Of a DNA stretch of 64,000 nt, positions 25,654-34,490 are shown piece by piece; position 1 is the stretch's first letter; each line of letters starts with the position of its first letter. Below the pieces are notes generated by a model. The model saw nothing but the letters and a program-made list of their open reading frames with translations, did not search any database and had not been told where the DNA came from. The position numbers and the translations under genes are program-made. Location of the stretch: NCBI GenBank assembly GCA_016192425.1, contig JACPUE010000035.1, forward strand, positions 32,987-96,986, written 5' to 3'. Source of the DNA: Burkholderiales bacterium. GTDB taxonomy: Bacteria; Pseudomonadota; Gammaproteobacteria; Burkholderiales; Burkholderiaceae_C.

Positions 25654-27885
25654 TCAGCGCCTGCGTGCAGACCGCACCCCGGGCACGCTGGCCACGGTGC
25701 CCAGCACCTTGCTCAGACGGCCAGAGTCGGCCACCTCGACGGTGAAGGTCATCCAGGCCGTACCCTTGACCGACTGCGTCTGCACGCCGATGACGTTCAT
25801 CTTCTCCTTGGCAAACACTTCCGAGATGTCGCGCAACAGGCCCTGGCGGTCTGCGGCCTCAATGGAAACGTCCACCGGGTATACCGAACCCGCCGCACCC
25901 TTGGGCACGCCCCACTCCACGTCGATGACGCGCTCGGCACTGCGCGCGGCCATTTCGCGGAAGTTGCTGCAGTCCGCGCGGTGGATGCTGACGCCTTTGC
26001 CGCGCGTGACAAAGCCCCGGATATCGTCGGGCGGCGCGGGCTTGCAGCACTTGGCCAACTGCGTCATGAGCGACTCGACCCCCACCACCAAGACCCCGCC
26101 CTTGGGCGTACTGTCCGTGCTGCGCGACTTCTTGAGCAGCAGGTAATCGTCGGGCTGCAAGGGCGGCTCGGGCGGGCGCAACAGGTTCTCGATGTTGCGC
26201 AGCGAGAACTCGTCCTTGCCCACCACCTCGAACAGCGCATCGGCCGACTTGAAGCCGAGCTGGCTGGCCAGGTCTTCCAGACGCATTGCCGTCTTGCCTT
26301 CGCGCTGCAGGAGCTTTTCGACTGCCTCGCGGCCGCGCGCAATGGTTTCGTGCTGTTGCTGCGCATTGAACCAGGCGCGCACCTTGGCGCGGGCCCGGTG
26401 GCTGCCCAGGTAGCCCAACTCGGTGTTGAGCCAGTCGCGCGATGGCCCGCCTTCCTTGACGGTGGTGATCTCCACCGTCTGGCCGTTTTGCAGCGGGGTG
26501 TTGAGCGGCACCATGGCGCCATCCACCCGCGCGCCACGGCAGCGGTGGCCCACGCTGGTGTGCACCGTGTAGGCAAAGTCCACGGGTGTGGCGCCCTTGG
26601 GCAGCTCGACGATGGCGGCGTTGGGGGTGAGCACATAGATGCGGTCGTCAAACAGCCCGGCGTGCTGGGGCGCACCTGCAAGGTCGCGCTCCCAGGCCAG
26701 GAGTTGGCGCAGCACGGCGATCTTGGAGTCGTAGTCACCCCCGGCCGTGACGCCCGCATAGCCTTTGCTGCCCGCCTCTTTATAGGCCCAGTGGGCGGCC
26801 ACACCATGCTCGGCGTGGTCGTGCATGGCCTGGGTGCGGATCTGGATTTCCACCGGGCGGCCCGAATCGTCGCGCACGATGGTGTGCAGCGACTGGTAGC
26901 CGTTGGGCTTGGGCTTGGCGATGTAGTCGTCGAACTCCTCCACCAGCGGCGTGAAGCGCGAATGCACCCAGCTCAGCGCCGAGTAGCAGTCCTTGATGCT
27001 GGGCACGATGACACGCAGCGCGCGCACGTCGAACACCTGGTCGAAGTTGAGCGACTTGCCGCGCATCTTCTTGACGATGCTGTAGATGTGCTTGGGCCGC
27101 CCGGTAACCGTGGCACTGATGCTCTGGGCGCGCAACTGCGATTCCACGCGCTCACGCAGTTGCTCCATGTTGACTTCGCGCTCGGTGCGCTTTTCGTCCA
27201 GCAGGCGTGCCACCTCGCGGTAGGTGTCGGGCTCCAGGAAGCGGAAGGACAGGTCTTCCATCTCCCACTTGATCTGCCAGATGCCCAGGCGGTTGGCCAG
27301 CGGCGCAAAAACATGCAGCGACTCGCGCGCCAGGCCGGGGGGCACGGGCTTTTTGCTGGCCGCGTAGTAGCGCAGGGTCTGCAGGCGCGACGCCAGCCGC
27401 AGCATGACCACGCGCAGGTCGCGCGAGAAGGCCAGCAGCATCTTGCGCACGGTCTCGGTCTGCGCGGCCACATCGTCCACCTGCTGGCCCGCGGCCTGGG
27501 CCATGCGCGTCTGGTACTGCACGCGCATGAGCTGCGTGGTCTCCACCGCCAGGGTGGCAAAGTTGTCGCCAAAGGCTTTGGCAATCACTTCCTGCGGCTT
27601 GTTCAGGTGTTCGCAGGCGTGCACCAGGTAGCTGGCGGCCTGCATGGCCTCGGAGCCGCCAATGGACTTGAGGATGGCGGCCACCGCATCGGCGTGGACC
27701 AGGGTGTTTTCACCCGAACCCAGGCACTCGCCCCCGATCAGGGGCTCGGCAAAGCTGCGCGCGCGCTCCAGGGCATGGCGCTGCTCGGGAAGGGTGTGCG
27801 CGGTGGCAGTGATCAGTTGGGGCACGCTCTCCATGCCTGCCCCGCCGGTGGGCGGTGCCACCGGGAGCATCGTCTGGCTTTTCAT
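25654..27885 (-). CDS. relA: GTP pyrophosphokinase RelA ((p)ppGpp synthetase I)
   Basis: Ribosome-associated synthetase of the stringent-response alarmone. The 743-residue protein has an N-terminal HD-like domain in which the hydrolase motif is lost (HACEHL where bifunctional enzymes have HDVIED). Then comes the RelA/SpoT synthetase domain with EFDDYIAKPKPNGYQSLHT near residue 315; the acidic EFDD marks monofunctional synthetases. A TGS domain (IYVLTPNAAIVELPKGATPVDFAY), a CC zinc-finger-like region (LAKCCKPAPPDD) and a C-terminal ACT domain follow. The start at 27885 has no rival with a good family match. A hydrolase gene lies 14 bases upstream. Confidence 0.95.
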   Translation of the reverse strand: MKSQTMLPVAPPTGGAGMESVPQLITATAHTLPEQRHALERARSFAEPLIGGECLGSGENTLVHADAVAAILKSIGGSEAMQAASYLVHACEHLNKPQEVIAKAFGDNFATLAVETTQLMRVQYQTRMAQAAGQQVDDVAAQTETVRKMLLAFSRDLRVVMLRLASRLQTLRYYAASKKPVPPGLARESLHVFAPLANRLGIWQIKWEMEDLSFRFLEPDTYREVARLLDEKRTEREVNMEQLRERVESQLRAQSISATVTGRPKHIYSIVKKMRGKSLNFDQVFDVRALRVIVPSIKDCYSALSWVHSRFTPLVEEFDDYIAKPKPNGYQSLHTIVRDDSGRPVEIQIRTQAMHDHAEHGVAAHWAYKEAGSKGYAGVTAGGDYDSKIAVLRQLLAWERDLAGAPQHAGLFDDRIYVLTPNAAIVELPKGATPVDFAYTVHTSVGHRCRGARVDGAMVPLNTPLQNGQTVEITTVKEGGPSRDWLNTELGYLGSHRARAKVRAWFNAQQQHETIARGREAVEKLLQREGKTAMRLEDLASQLGFKSADALFEVVGKDEFSLRNIENLLRPPEPPLQPDDYLLLKKSRSTDSTPKGGVLVVGVESLMTQLAKCCKPAPPDDIRGFVTRGKGVSIHRADCSNFREMAARSAERVIDVEWGVPKGAAGSVYPVDVSIEAADRQGLLRDISEVFAKEKMNVIGVQTQSVKGTAWMTFTVEVADSGRLSKVLGTVASVPGVRSARRR

Positions 27886-27899
27886 GCAGCAGTCTCGGC

Positions 27900-28826
27900 T
27901 CAGTCCAGCAAAAAGGAGGCGACTGCCGCCACCTGGCCGTCTGCCATCAGCGTGGGCGCGTGGCCTACGCCCTCGAATTCCACCAGCGCCGCACGCGGCC
28001 CCCGTGCACCCATGGCCTGCGCCGTGGCGCGCGAGAGCAGATCTGACTGCGCACCGCGCAGCAGCAGCGTGCGCGCCTGGATCTGGTCGTACCACTGCCA
28101 CAGGGTGGCTTCGCCAGCGGCAGCAGCCTCCTGGGTGAGGGCGCGGAACGGTACGGCAATGGCCGGGTCGTAATGCAGGCCCCAGCCTCCATCGGGCAGC
28201 GCACGCAGCATGGGGCGGGTGAGTTCCATCCACTGCTGCGGCGTGTGCGGCCCGAAGCTGGTGGACAGCGCCCACAGCATGTCGGCCGCCTGCTGCTCCG
28301 ACTCAAAGCGCAACGGCTGCCCCAGGTACTGGCCGATGCGCTGCAGCGCCTCCCACTGGATGACAGGCCCCACATCGTTGAGCACCAGACGGCGCACCGG
28401 CACAGGCAGGGGCAGGCCCGGCTGGCCGCACAGGGCCATGCCGATGAGCCCGCCCATGCTGGTGCCCACCCAATCCAGCGTGTCCAACGGGGACTGCTGG
28501 TGCAGGTGCTGCAGCAAGGCCAGCATGTCGGCAGCGTATTGGCCCACGTGGTAGCCCATGGGGTCGGCCAGCCAGTCGCTGTGGCCGCGGCCCACCACGT
28601 CGGGGCAGACCACGCGCACGCGGTGGCACAGGGCGCGGGCCAGGGTGTCAAAGTCGCGCCCCTGGCGCGAGAGGCCGTGCACGCAGACCACCACATGCGG
28701 GTGCTGCGGGTTGCCGGTGGCATTCCATTCCCACCAGGCCATGCGGTGTTCCTGCGCGGGATTCTGGCCTTCGCGTACAGCGGCGGGGCCGGGACAGGAT
28801 ACGTAGTTCAGCCTAGGTTCAATCAT
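27900..28826 (-). CDS. Alpha/beta hydrolase
   Basis: A 308-residue enzyme of the alpha/beta hydrolase fold; substrate unknown. It shows the oxyanion segment VCVHGLSRQGRDF, the aspartate-rich VCPDVVGRGHSDW, the nucleophile elbow GTSMGG (Ser), and a C-terminal catalytic His (GVGHAPTL). An insertion of cap-type sequence lies between. The start MIEPRLNYV is chosen because the upstream extension has no family resemblance. It lies immediately upstream of relA on the same strand and may be co-transcribed; the link in function is not clear. Confidence 0.85.
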   Translation of the reverse strand: MIEPRLNYVSCPGPAAVREGQNPAQEHRMAWWEWNATGNPQHPHVVVCVHGLSRQGRDFDTLARALCHRVRVVCPDVVGRGHSDWLADPMGYHVGQYAADMLALLQHLHQQSPLDTLDWVGTSMGGLIGMALCGQPGLPLPVPVRRLVLNDVGPVIQWEALQRIGQYLGQPLRFESEQQAADMLWALSTSFGPHTPQQWMELTRPMLRALPDGGWGLHYDPAIAVPFRALTQEAAAAGEATLWQWYDQIQARTLLLRGAQSDLLSRATAQAMGARGPRAALVEFEGVGHAPTLMADGQVAAVASFLLD

Positions 28827-28893
28827 GGATGCGCCTTGCAATATCGGTGCTCGATAATGTTTGCCGCATCGTAATTCATTCGGAGATTGACTC

Positions 28894-29682
28894 ATGCTCA
28901 AAGGCAAGACGGCCCTCGTCACCGGTTCCACCAGCGGCATCGGCCTGGGTATCGCCAAGGGACTGGCGCGCCAGGGCGCCCATGTGGTGCTCAACGGCTT
29001 TGGCGACGCCCAAGGCCCCTGCGCCGAAGTACGCGCCGCCGCGGTCCAGGCCGGGCACGAGGTGCGCGTGGAATACCACGGCGCAGACATGAGCCGCCCT
29101 GCCGACATCGAGGACATGATGGCCTTTGCCGCCCGCGAACTGGGCCGCGTGGACATCCTGGTCAACAACGCGGGCATCCAGCATGTGGCCAGCACCGAGG
29201 ACTTCCCGGTCGAGCGCTGGGACAGCATCCTGGCCATCAACCTCTCCAGCGCCTTCCACACCACGCGCCTGGCCCTGCCCGCCATGAAGGCCGCCAACTG
29301 GGGGCGCATCATCAACGTGGCCTCGGTGCACGGGCTCGTGGCATCGGCCCAGAAGGCCGCCTATGTGGCTGCCAAGCATGGTGTGGTGGGCCTGACCAAG
29401 GTGGTGGCGCTGGAGACCGCCACCACGGGCGTGACCTGCAACGCCATCTGCCCCGGCTGGGTGCTCACGCCGCTGGTGCAAAAGCAGGTGGATGCCAAGG
29501 CTGCCGCCCAGGGCCTCTCGATCGAAGCGGCCACCCGGCAACTGCTGGGCGAAAAGGAGCCGTCGATGCAGTTCACCACCCCCGAAGAGCTGGCCGGGCT
29601 GGCCGTGTTCTTCTGCTCCAGCGCCGCCAACAACGTGCGCGGCGTGGCCTGGAACATGGACGGCGGCTGGACAGCGCAGTAA
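28894..29682 (+). CDS. 3-hydroxybutyrate dehydrogenase (short-chain dehydrogenase)
   Basis: Oxidises D-3-hydroxybutyrate to acetoacetate with NAD, the main step in using PHB breakdown products. The 262-residue protein has the Rossmann start TGSTSGIGLGIA, NNAG at 91-94, and the catalytic Ser144, Tyr157 and Lys161 (ASVHGL, YVAAK). The C-terminal blocks (CNAICPGWVLTPLVQKQ, LAVFFCSSAANNVRG) are those of BdhA/HbdH enzymes. It has a CGGAG-type ribosome site. The gene fits the PHB theme of phaR and maoC-pta elsewhere in the window. It is convergent with the SIMPL gene, with one base between stops. Confidence 0.9.
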   Translation: MLKGKTALVTGSTSGIGLGIAKGLARQGAHVVLNGFGDAQGPCAEVRAAAVQAGHEVRVEYHGADMSRPADIEDMMAFAARELGRVDILVNNAGIQHVASTEDFPVERWDSILAINLSSAFHTTRLALPAMKAANWGRIINVASVHGLVASAQKAAYVAAKHGVVGLTKVVALETATTGVTCNAICPGWVLTPLVQKQVDAKAAAQGLSIEAATRQLLGEKEPSMQFTTPEELAGLAVFFCSSAANNVRGVAWNMDGGWTAQ

Positions 29683-29683
29683 T

Positions 29684-30397
29684 TCAGCGCATTTGCACAG
29701 AGCCGGAAACAGTGACTTCCACCGTGCTCTTGCCCGCCTCCACCGGCAATGCGCTGTCGGCCATGGACGACATCTTGGCCTCCATGGCCATCATGCGCTG
29801 GCGCGGCAGCGGCATTTGCCCCTGGCTGCTGACCGACACCTCGCGCAGCGCGTAGCCCGCAAAGCCAAAGGCCTTGGTGAGCGTGGCTGCACGCGCCTTG
29901 AAAGCCTCGATCGCCTGCGACTGGGCTTCGCGCTCGGCGCGCTCGCTCTCGCTGCGGCTCAGCCCAAAGCCCACGTTGGCGATGGGCATGCCCTGGATGC
30001 GCGCTGCCGTAGCGGTGATGCGGGCAAAGTCCCGCCCCTGCAACACCAGCTCTGCGCGGCCCTGCCAGCCGGTGATCTCGCCATTGCGCCCATTGCGCGG
30101 GTACAGGCTGAACTGGCCGGTGCGCACCTCCATCTGCGGCGCCTCGGCCTGGCTGCGCGCCACCTTCAGTGCGGCATCGACCACCTGGCGCAACTGCGCC
30201 TGCACGTTGGCAGCGTCCTTGCCGTCTGCACTGGCGCCCAGGGTGAGGATCAGTTCGTCCTGCTGCACCTCCACAGCCCCACGGGCCGAGAGCTGCGCCA
30301 CATTGCGCGGCTCCGGCGCCACCTGGTTTTGAGAAAAAACCGGTGCAGCGCTTATAAATAAAGCGCTGGCAGCTATTATTTTTATAGCAAATCGCAT
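29684..30397 (-). CDS. Periplasmic SIMPL-domain protein
   Basis: A 237-residue exported protein of the SIMPL (DUF541) family, found in periplasmic proteins of largely unknown biochemical role; some bind or protect other proteins from oxidative stress. The domain runs from LSARGAVEVQQDELILTLGASADGKD to near the end. Residues 1-22 are a signal peptide (MRFAIKIIAASALFISAAPVF). The DNA encoding it is a copy of the interspersed palindromic repeat at 30336-30389, so the secretion signal appears to derive from the repeat. The start is fixed by the signal peptide; an upstream frame of 45 codons has no support. Confidence 0.85.
   Translation of the reverse strand: MRFAIKIIAASALFISAAPVFSQNQVAPEPRNVAQLSARGAVEVQQDELILTLGASADGKDAANVQAQLRQVVDAALKVARSQAEAPQMEVRTGQFSLYPRNGRNGEITGWQGRAELVLQGRDFARITATAARIQGMPIANVGFGLSRSESERAEREAQSQAIEAFKARAATLTKAFGFAGYALREVSVSSQGQMPLPRQRMMAMEAKMSSMADSALPVEAGKSTVEVTVSGSVQMR
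30336..30389. repeat. Interspersed palindromic repeat, copy 6 (encodes SIMPL signal peptide)
   Basis: Plus strand runs from AAAACCGGTGCAGCGCTTAT through AAAGCGCTGGCAGCTATTAT to TTTATAGCA. The palindromic arms AGCGCTTAT / ATAAAGCGCT are well kept. On the minus strand it is read as signal-peptide residues 3 to about 21 of the SIMPL protein. Confidence 0.75.
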
Positions 30398-30576
30398 ACT
30401 TTCTGTTCCTGTGCTTTGGTGGGAAGGCGTCCAACATAGCGCAAACGGAGCCGGCCTGCATGTCGGCCAAGGCCGCAAATGCGCCAGGGCAGTGCTGCCG
30501 AACTGCCTACAGGCGGCAAAACTTGTAACCATTGGTCAAACCACAAGGCATTGCACGGTTTTTGCGGCACAAAGTG

Positions 30577-30596
30577 GTAACAATGGCGCCTGTTAC
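30577..30596. promoter_or_regulatory. Inverted repeat upstream of ompR, possible autoregulatory site
   Basis: GTAACA and TGTTAC form a perfect 6-base inverted repeat with an 8-base spacer, 20-40 bases before the ompR start. A further GTAAC half site lies near 30525. OmpR-family sites often use such GTAAC/GTTAC half sites, but no consensus for this species is known to me. Confidence 0.35.
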
Positions 30597-30616
30597 AAAT
30601 TGGACCGAGGATTGAC

Positions 30617-31411
30617 ATGGCCACCCTGACCGCCCCTCCCCCGCCCGGCAGCCCCACCGACACCGAGGTGCCTGCACCCAAGCGCCCGGTGGGCAGCCGT
30701 CCGGACAAGATCCTGATCGTGGACGATGACGCCCGCATCCGCGACCTGCTGCGCCGCTACCTTACGCAAGAAGGGCTGGAGATCATCCTGGCCGAAGACG
30801 GCAAGGCGCTCAACCGCATCCTGCTGCGCGACACGGTCGATCTGATCGTGCTGGACCTGATGATGCCCGGCGAAGACGGCCTGTCGATCTGCCGCCGCCT
30901 GCGCGCCGCACACGACCGCACGCCCATCATCATGCTCACGGCCAAGGGCGAGGACGTGGATCGCATCGTGGGCCTGGAAGTGGGTGCCGACGACTACCTG
31001 GGCAAGCCCTTCAACCCGCGCGAACTGCTGGCCCGCATCAACGCCGTGCTGCGCCGCCGCCCGCCGCAGGAGGCCCCCGGGGCCCCTTCGGGCGAGAACG
31101 AGGTGGCCAGCTTTGGCCCCTTCACCTTCGACCTGGCCACGCGCGTGCTGCAAAAGAACGGCGAAGAACTGCCGCTGACCACCGGCGAGTTCGCCATGCT
31201 CAAGGCCCTGGTACGCCACCCGCGCCAGCCGCTGTCGCGCGAAAAACTGGCACTGCTGGCGCGCGGGCGCGAGTTCGAGCCCTTTGACCGCAGCCTGGAC
31301 GTGCAGGTCTCGCGCCTGCGCAAGCTGATCGAGGACGACCCTGCATCGCCACGCTACATCCAGACCGTGTGGGGCGTGGGCTATGTCTTCGTGCCGGACG
31401 GCACGAGCTGA
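30617..31411 (+). CDS. ompR: OmpR-family response regulator
   Basis: DNA-binding response regulator partnered with the sensor kinase EnvZ. The 264-residue protein has a proline-rich N-terminal extension of about 30 residues, a receiver domain (KILIVDDDARIRDLL) with phospho-acceptor Asp80 (LIVLDLMMPGEDG), a conserved Lys in GKPFNPRELLARI, and a C-terminal winged helix (LTTGEFAMLKALVRHPRQPLSREKL, DVQVSRLRKLIEDD, VWGVGYVFV). The sequence matches OmpR rather than other winged-helix regulators. envZ follows 28 bases later. It starts with ATG at 30617. Confidence 0.93.
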   Translation: MATLTAPPPPGSPTDTEVPAPKRPVGSRPDKILIVDDDARIRDLLRRYLTQEGLEIILAEDGKALNRILLRDTVDLIVLDLMMPGEDGLSICRRLRAAHDRTPIIMLTAKGEDVDRIVGLEVGADDYLGKPFNPRELLARINAVLRRRPPQEAPGAPSGENEVASFGPFTFDLATRVLQKNGEELPLTTGEFAMLKALVRHPRQPLSREKLALLARGREFEPFDRSLDVQVSRLRKLIEDDPASPRYIQTVWGVGYVFVPDGTS

Positions 31412-31439
31412 TGCAGCGGCACCTGTGGTAGCCCTTTCC

Positions 31440-32915
31440 ATGCCGCGTCGCGCGGACCCCGAAGCCACCAGCCCAGCGCCGCTGGAGACGACCGAGCGGC
31501 GGCGCGAGCCGCGCAAGCGCGTGGGCCTGAACCTGTTCTGGCGCACCTTCTTCCTACTGGGCGTGCTGCTGGTGGGCAGCATCCTGGCCTGGCTGCAGAC
31601 GCTGCGGGCGCTGGAGTTCGAGCCGCGCGCGCTGCACACCGCGCAGCAGATCGCCTCGCTCGTCAACCTCAGCCGCGCGGCGCTGCTGCATGCCGACGGC
31701 ATTGCGCGCGTCTCGCTCATCAAGACCATGGCCGACCAGGAAGGCGTGCGCATCGTCCCGCGCGAGCCCGGCGACCGCTACGAGCCGCTGGAGCACTCGG
31801 CCCTGGGCCTGCGCCTGGCCGAGCAGCTCACCCAGCGCCTGGGGCCCGACACCATCGTCGCGCAAAGCGTGAACGGCGAGAAGGGCCTGTGGGTGGGTTT
31901 CTCCATCAACGGCGACCCCAACTGGCTGCTGATGGACCGCTCGCGCTTCAGCCCGGCCGGCGGCAAGACCTGGCTGATCTGGCTGGTGACTGCGGGCGCC
32001 CTGTCGCTGGCGGGCGCTGCCGTCATTGCGCGGCTCATCAACCAGCCGCTCAAGCAGCTCTCCTACGCCGCCAACCGCGTGCGCGACGGCGACTTTGCCG
32101 CCAGCCACCTGGACGAAGAAGTCGTCACCAGCGAAATCCGCGAAGTGAACATCGGCTTCAACCGCATGGCACAAAAGCTCGCCAAGCTGGAGCAGGACCG
32201 CGCCGTCATGCTGGCGGGCATCTCGCACGACCTGCGCACCCCGCTGGCCCGCCTGCGCCTGGAAACCGAAATGAGCGTGAGCGACGAGGTCGCCCGCGAG
32301 CACATGGTGGCCGACATCGTGCAGTTGGACGCCACCATCGACAAGTTCCTGGACTACGCACGCCCCGACCATGTGACGCTCACCCCGGTGAACCTGCATG
32401 CCGTCATCTCCTCGTGCGTGTACGCCGTGCAGGACCACGGCGAACTGCAGATCACCATGCAGGTGCCCGAGGATCTGAATGTGCTGGCCGACGAAGTGGA
32501 GCTAGCGCGCGTCGTCTCCAACCTGCTGGAAAACGCACGCCGCTACGGCAAGACGCCCGACACCGGCAGCACCCGCGTGGAAATTGCTGCCAAGGCACGC
32601 GAGGACTGGGTGCTCATCAAGCTGCGCGACCACGGCACCGGCGTGCCCCCTGAGCAACTGGCCAACCTGACCAAGCCTTTCTTCCGGGGCGACGCGGCCC
32701 GCACCGCCGCCGCAGGCGCAGGCCTGGGCCTGTCCATCGTGGACAAGACCATCCAGCGCATGGGCGGCATCTTTGCGCTGGCCAACTCCAGCTCGGGCGG
32801 CCTGGTGGCCCATGTGCAGCTGCAGCGCACCAGCAACCAGCCCCCCGGCACCGAAGCGCCACAACGCCTGCAGCGCCCGCAAATCAAACGCAACCCACCC
32901 CGGAAGATGGGGTGA
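31440..32915 (+). CDS. envZ: Osmosensor-type histidine kinase EnvZ
   Basis: Inner-membrane sensor kinase for OmpR. The 491-residue protein has a basic N-terminal tail, a first membrane segment (FFLLGVLLVGSILAWL) near 36-52, a periplasmic domain, and a second segment (LIWLVTAGALSLAGAAVIARL) near 178-198. Then come a HAMP linker, the dimerisation/phosphoacceptor helix with GISHDLRTPLARLRLE (His near 262) and a HATPase domain with NLLENARRYG, LRDHGTG and GAGLGLSIVD. The ATG at 31440 is preferred to an upstream frame overlapping ompR. Confidence 0.92.
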   Translation: MPRRADPEATSPAPLETTERRREPRKRVGLNLFWRTFFLLGVLLVGSILAWLQTLRALEFEPRALHTAQQIASLVNLSRAALLHADGIARVSLIKTMADQEGVRIVPREPGDRYEPLEHSALGLRLAEQLTQRLGPDTIVAQSVNGEKGLWVGFSINGDPNWLLMDRSRFSPAGGKTWLIWLVTAGALSLAGAAVIARLINQPLKQLSYAANRVRDGDFAASHLDEEVVTSEIREVNIGFNRMAQKLAKLEQDRAVMLAGISHDLRTPLARLRLETEMSVSDEVAREHMVADIVQLDATIDKFLDYARPDHVTLTPVNLHAVISSCVYAVQDHGELQITMQVPEDLNVLADEVELARVVSNLLENARRYGKTPDTGSTRVEIAAKAREDWVLIKLRDHGTGVPPEQLANLTKPFFRGDAARTAAAGAGLGLSIVDKTIQRMGGIFALANSSSGGLVAHVQLQRTSNQPPGTEAPQRLQRPQIKRNPPRKMG

Positions 32916-32924
32916 CATCCCCCT

Positions 32925-33017
32925 GAGCGGCTGCGCCGCTTCCCCCTTCTCTCGGCTATCGCCGGGAAGGGGGACGCCGCCAGCGCGGCGGGGCGGCCCT
33001 TGCGCGGCGGCCACTGG
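32925..33017. repeat. GC-rich palindromic intergenic element
   Basis: Between envZ and ispF, a set of nested inverted repeats: GCGGCTGCGCCGC, CCCCCTTC ... GAAGGGGG around an inner CGGC/GCCG, and CGCCGCCAGCGCGGCGG. It could form strong RNA hairpins but lacks a T-run. Similar sequences are familiar in Comamonadaceae intergenic regions; only one clear copy is in this window. Confidence 0.45.
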
Positions 33018-33092
33018 CTTAGGCCGCGCCAGTTTCGACGACCGAGAACAGTGCAAAGCACCCCTTGGCCACCAAGAGCCCACGGGCCGGAA

Positions 33093-33572
33093 TCAGCCCT
33101 TGAGCAGCAAGGCCACGGCCCGCGCTTCGATCGCCAGGCACTGGCCCACGGGACCCAGGCGCTCGGCGGTCTTGGCCTTGATGTTCACCTGGTCGGGCGC
33201 CAGGTCCAGCACCTGGGCGATGCGCGCGCGCATGGCAGGAATGTGCGCTGCCAGGCGCGGGGCCTGGGCCACCACGGTCGTGTCGATGTTGCCCAGCGCC
33301 CAGCCCTGTGCACGCACACGGCGTGCGGCCTCCTGCAGCAGCACGGCCGAGTCGGCACCGCAGAACTGCGCATCCGTGTCGGGGAAATGCGTGCCGATGT
33401 CGCCCAGCCCAGCCGCGCCCAGCAGCGCGTCGGTGATGGCGTGCAGCAGCACGTCGGCATCCGAATGGCCCAGCAGCCCCAGGGCATGGGGGATTTCCAC
33501 CCCGCCGATCACCAGGCGGCGCCCCGGCACCAGCGCGTGTACGTCCCAGCCTTCTCCGATCCTGAAATTCAT
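33093..33572 (-). CDS. ispF: 2-C-methyl-D-erythritol 2,4-cyclodiphosphate synthase
   Basis: Fifth step of the non-mevalonate isoprenoid pathway: cyclises CDP-ME 2-phosphate with release of CMP. The 159-residue protein has the metal ligands Asp10 and His12 (GEGWDVHAL) and His44 ([21 protein letters not shown]), [13 protein letters not shown] and the C-terminal [10 protein letters not shown] motif. Its start overlaps the end of ispD by four bases (ATGA), so translation is likely coupled. The longer in-frame extension upstream belongs to the ispD sequence in another frame. Confidence 0.96.
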   Translation of the reverse strand: MNFRIGEGWDVHALVPGRRLVIGGVEIPHALGLLGHSDADVLLHAITDALLGAAGLGDIGTHFPDTDAQFCGADSAVLLQEAARRVRAQGWALGNIDTTVVAQAPRLAAHIPAMRARIAQVLDLAPDQVNIKAKTAERLGPVGQCLAIEARAVALLLKG

Positions 33573-34402
33573 GTGTCCTGTTCCTTTGCGGGGGCGATGT
33601 GCAGGCGCACGCCGCCAAAACGTTCCAGCGTGGCACCGTGCCCGCGCTGCGCCAGCACCGCCTGCGCCAGTGCAAAGTCCTCGGGGTAGGTCACCTTGAA
33701 ATTGAGCGCGCTGCCCGGCACCAGGCGCGGGTGCAGGCCCATGGCCTCCATGGCGCTGGCCTCGTCGGTCACGGCGCTGCCCACATGCTCCAGCGCAGCC
33801 ACGAGGGCGCCGATGCGGAACATCTGCGGCGTCTGCGCCAGCCATTTGTCGCTGCGGTCCACCGTAGACGCCACGCGCACACCGCCCGGCCCTGCGGTGG
33901 CGGTCTTGAGCGTGTCGGCCAGCTTGTGGGCCAGCAGCCCGCCTACGCTGTCGTGCGCACAGGCGTCGATCAGCGCATCGATCTGTTCGGGCGTGACCAG
34001 GCAGCGCGCGGCATCGTGCACCAGCACCCAGTCCTGCGCCCGTGCACCGCGCGCCTGCAGGGCACGCAGACCGCCCAGCACCGTGTCAGCCCGTGTGGGG
34101 CCGCCGCAATCGACCGTGAAGTAGGTGGCATGGGGGTAAGCGTCCAGAAAATGGTCGCCCAGCGCCACCGCCACCAGCGTGCCGCGCAGGCGCGACACCC
34201 CGGCAAACGCCGCCAGCGTGTGCAACACCATGGGATGGCCCGCCACACTCTGGTACTGCTTGGGCAGCGCAGCCACCGTGGCCGGCCCCGCTACGGCGCG
34301 CGACCCCGTGCCGGCGCAGGGCAGCAGCGCCCAGTAGTCGCCGGGCGTTGCAGGTGAAAGACCCAAAGTTGCAGCCAGTGGAGGAATCTGGGGGGTGGTC
34401 AT
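33569..34402 (-). CDS. ispD: 2-C-methyl-D-erythritol 4-phosphate cytidylyltransferase
   Basis: Third step of the non-mevalonate pathway: CTP plus MEP to CDP-ME. The 277-residue protein has the nucleotide-binding start [12 protein letters not shown], then [37 protein letters not shown], and the C-terminal [19 protein letters not shown] and [13 protein letters not shown]. It is longer than the ~230-residue norm because of an N-terminal extension of about 24 residues and short insertions. Cys replaces the first Ala of the usual AAGxGxR motif. It overlaps ispF and is divergent from mfd. Confidence 0.93.
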   Translation of the reverse strand: MTTPQIPPLAATLGLSPATPGDYWALLPCAGTGSRAVAGPATVAALPKQYQSVAGHPMVLHTLAAFAGVSRLRGTLVAVALGDHFLDAYPHATYFTVDCGGPTRADTVLGGLRALQARGARAQDWVLVHDAARCLVTPEQIDALIDACAHDSVGGLLAHKLADTLKTATAGPGGVRVASTVDRSDKWLAQTPQMFRIGALVAALEHVGSAVTDEASAMEAMGLHPRLVPGSALNFKVTYPEDFALAQAVLAQRGHGATLERFGGVRLHIAPAKEQDT

Positions 34403-34490
34403 GGGGGCATTCTAGAATCCCATCCCTGCGCCACATCCTGCTGACGCATCATTGGTTCGCCCGCGTTGTGGCACGCCCCTATTCCCGCGC

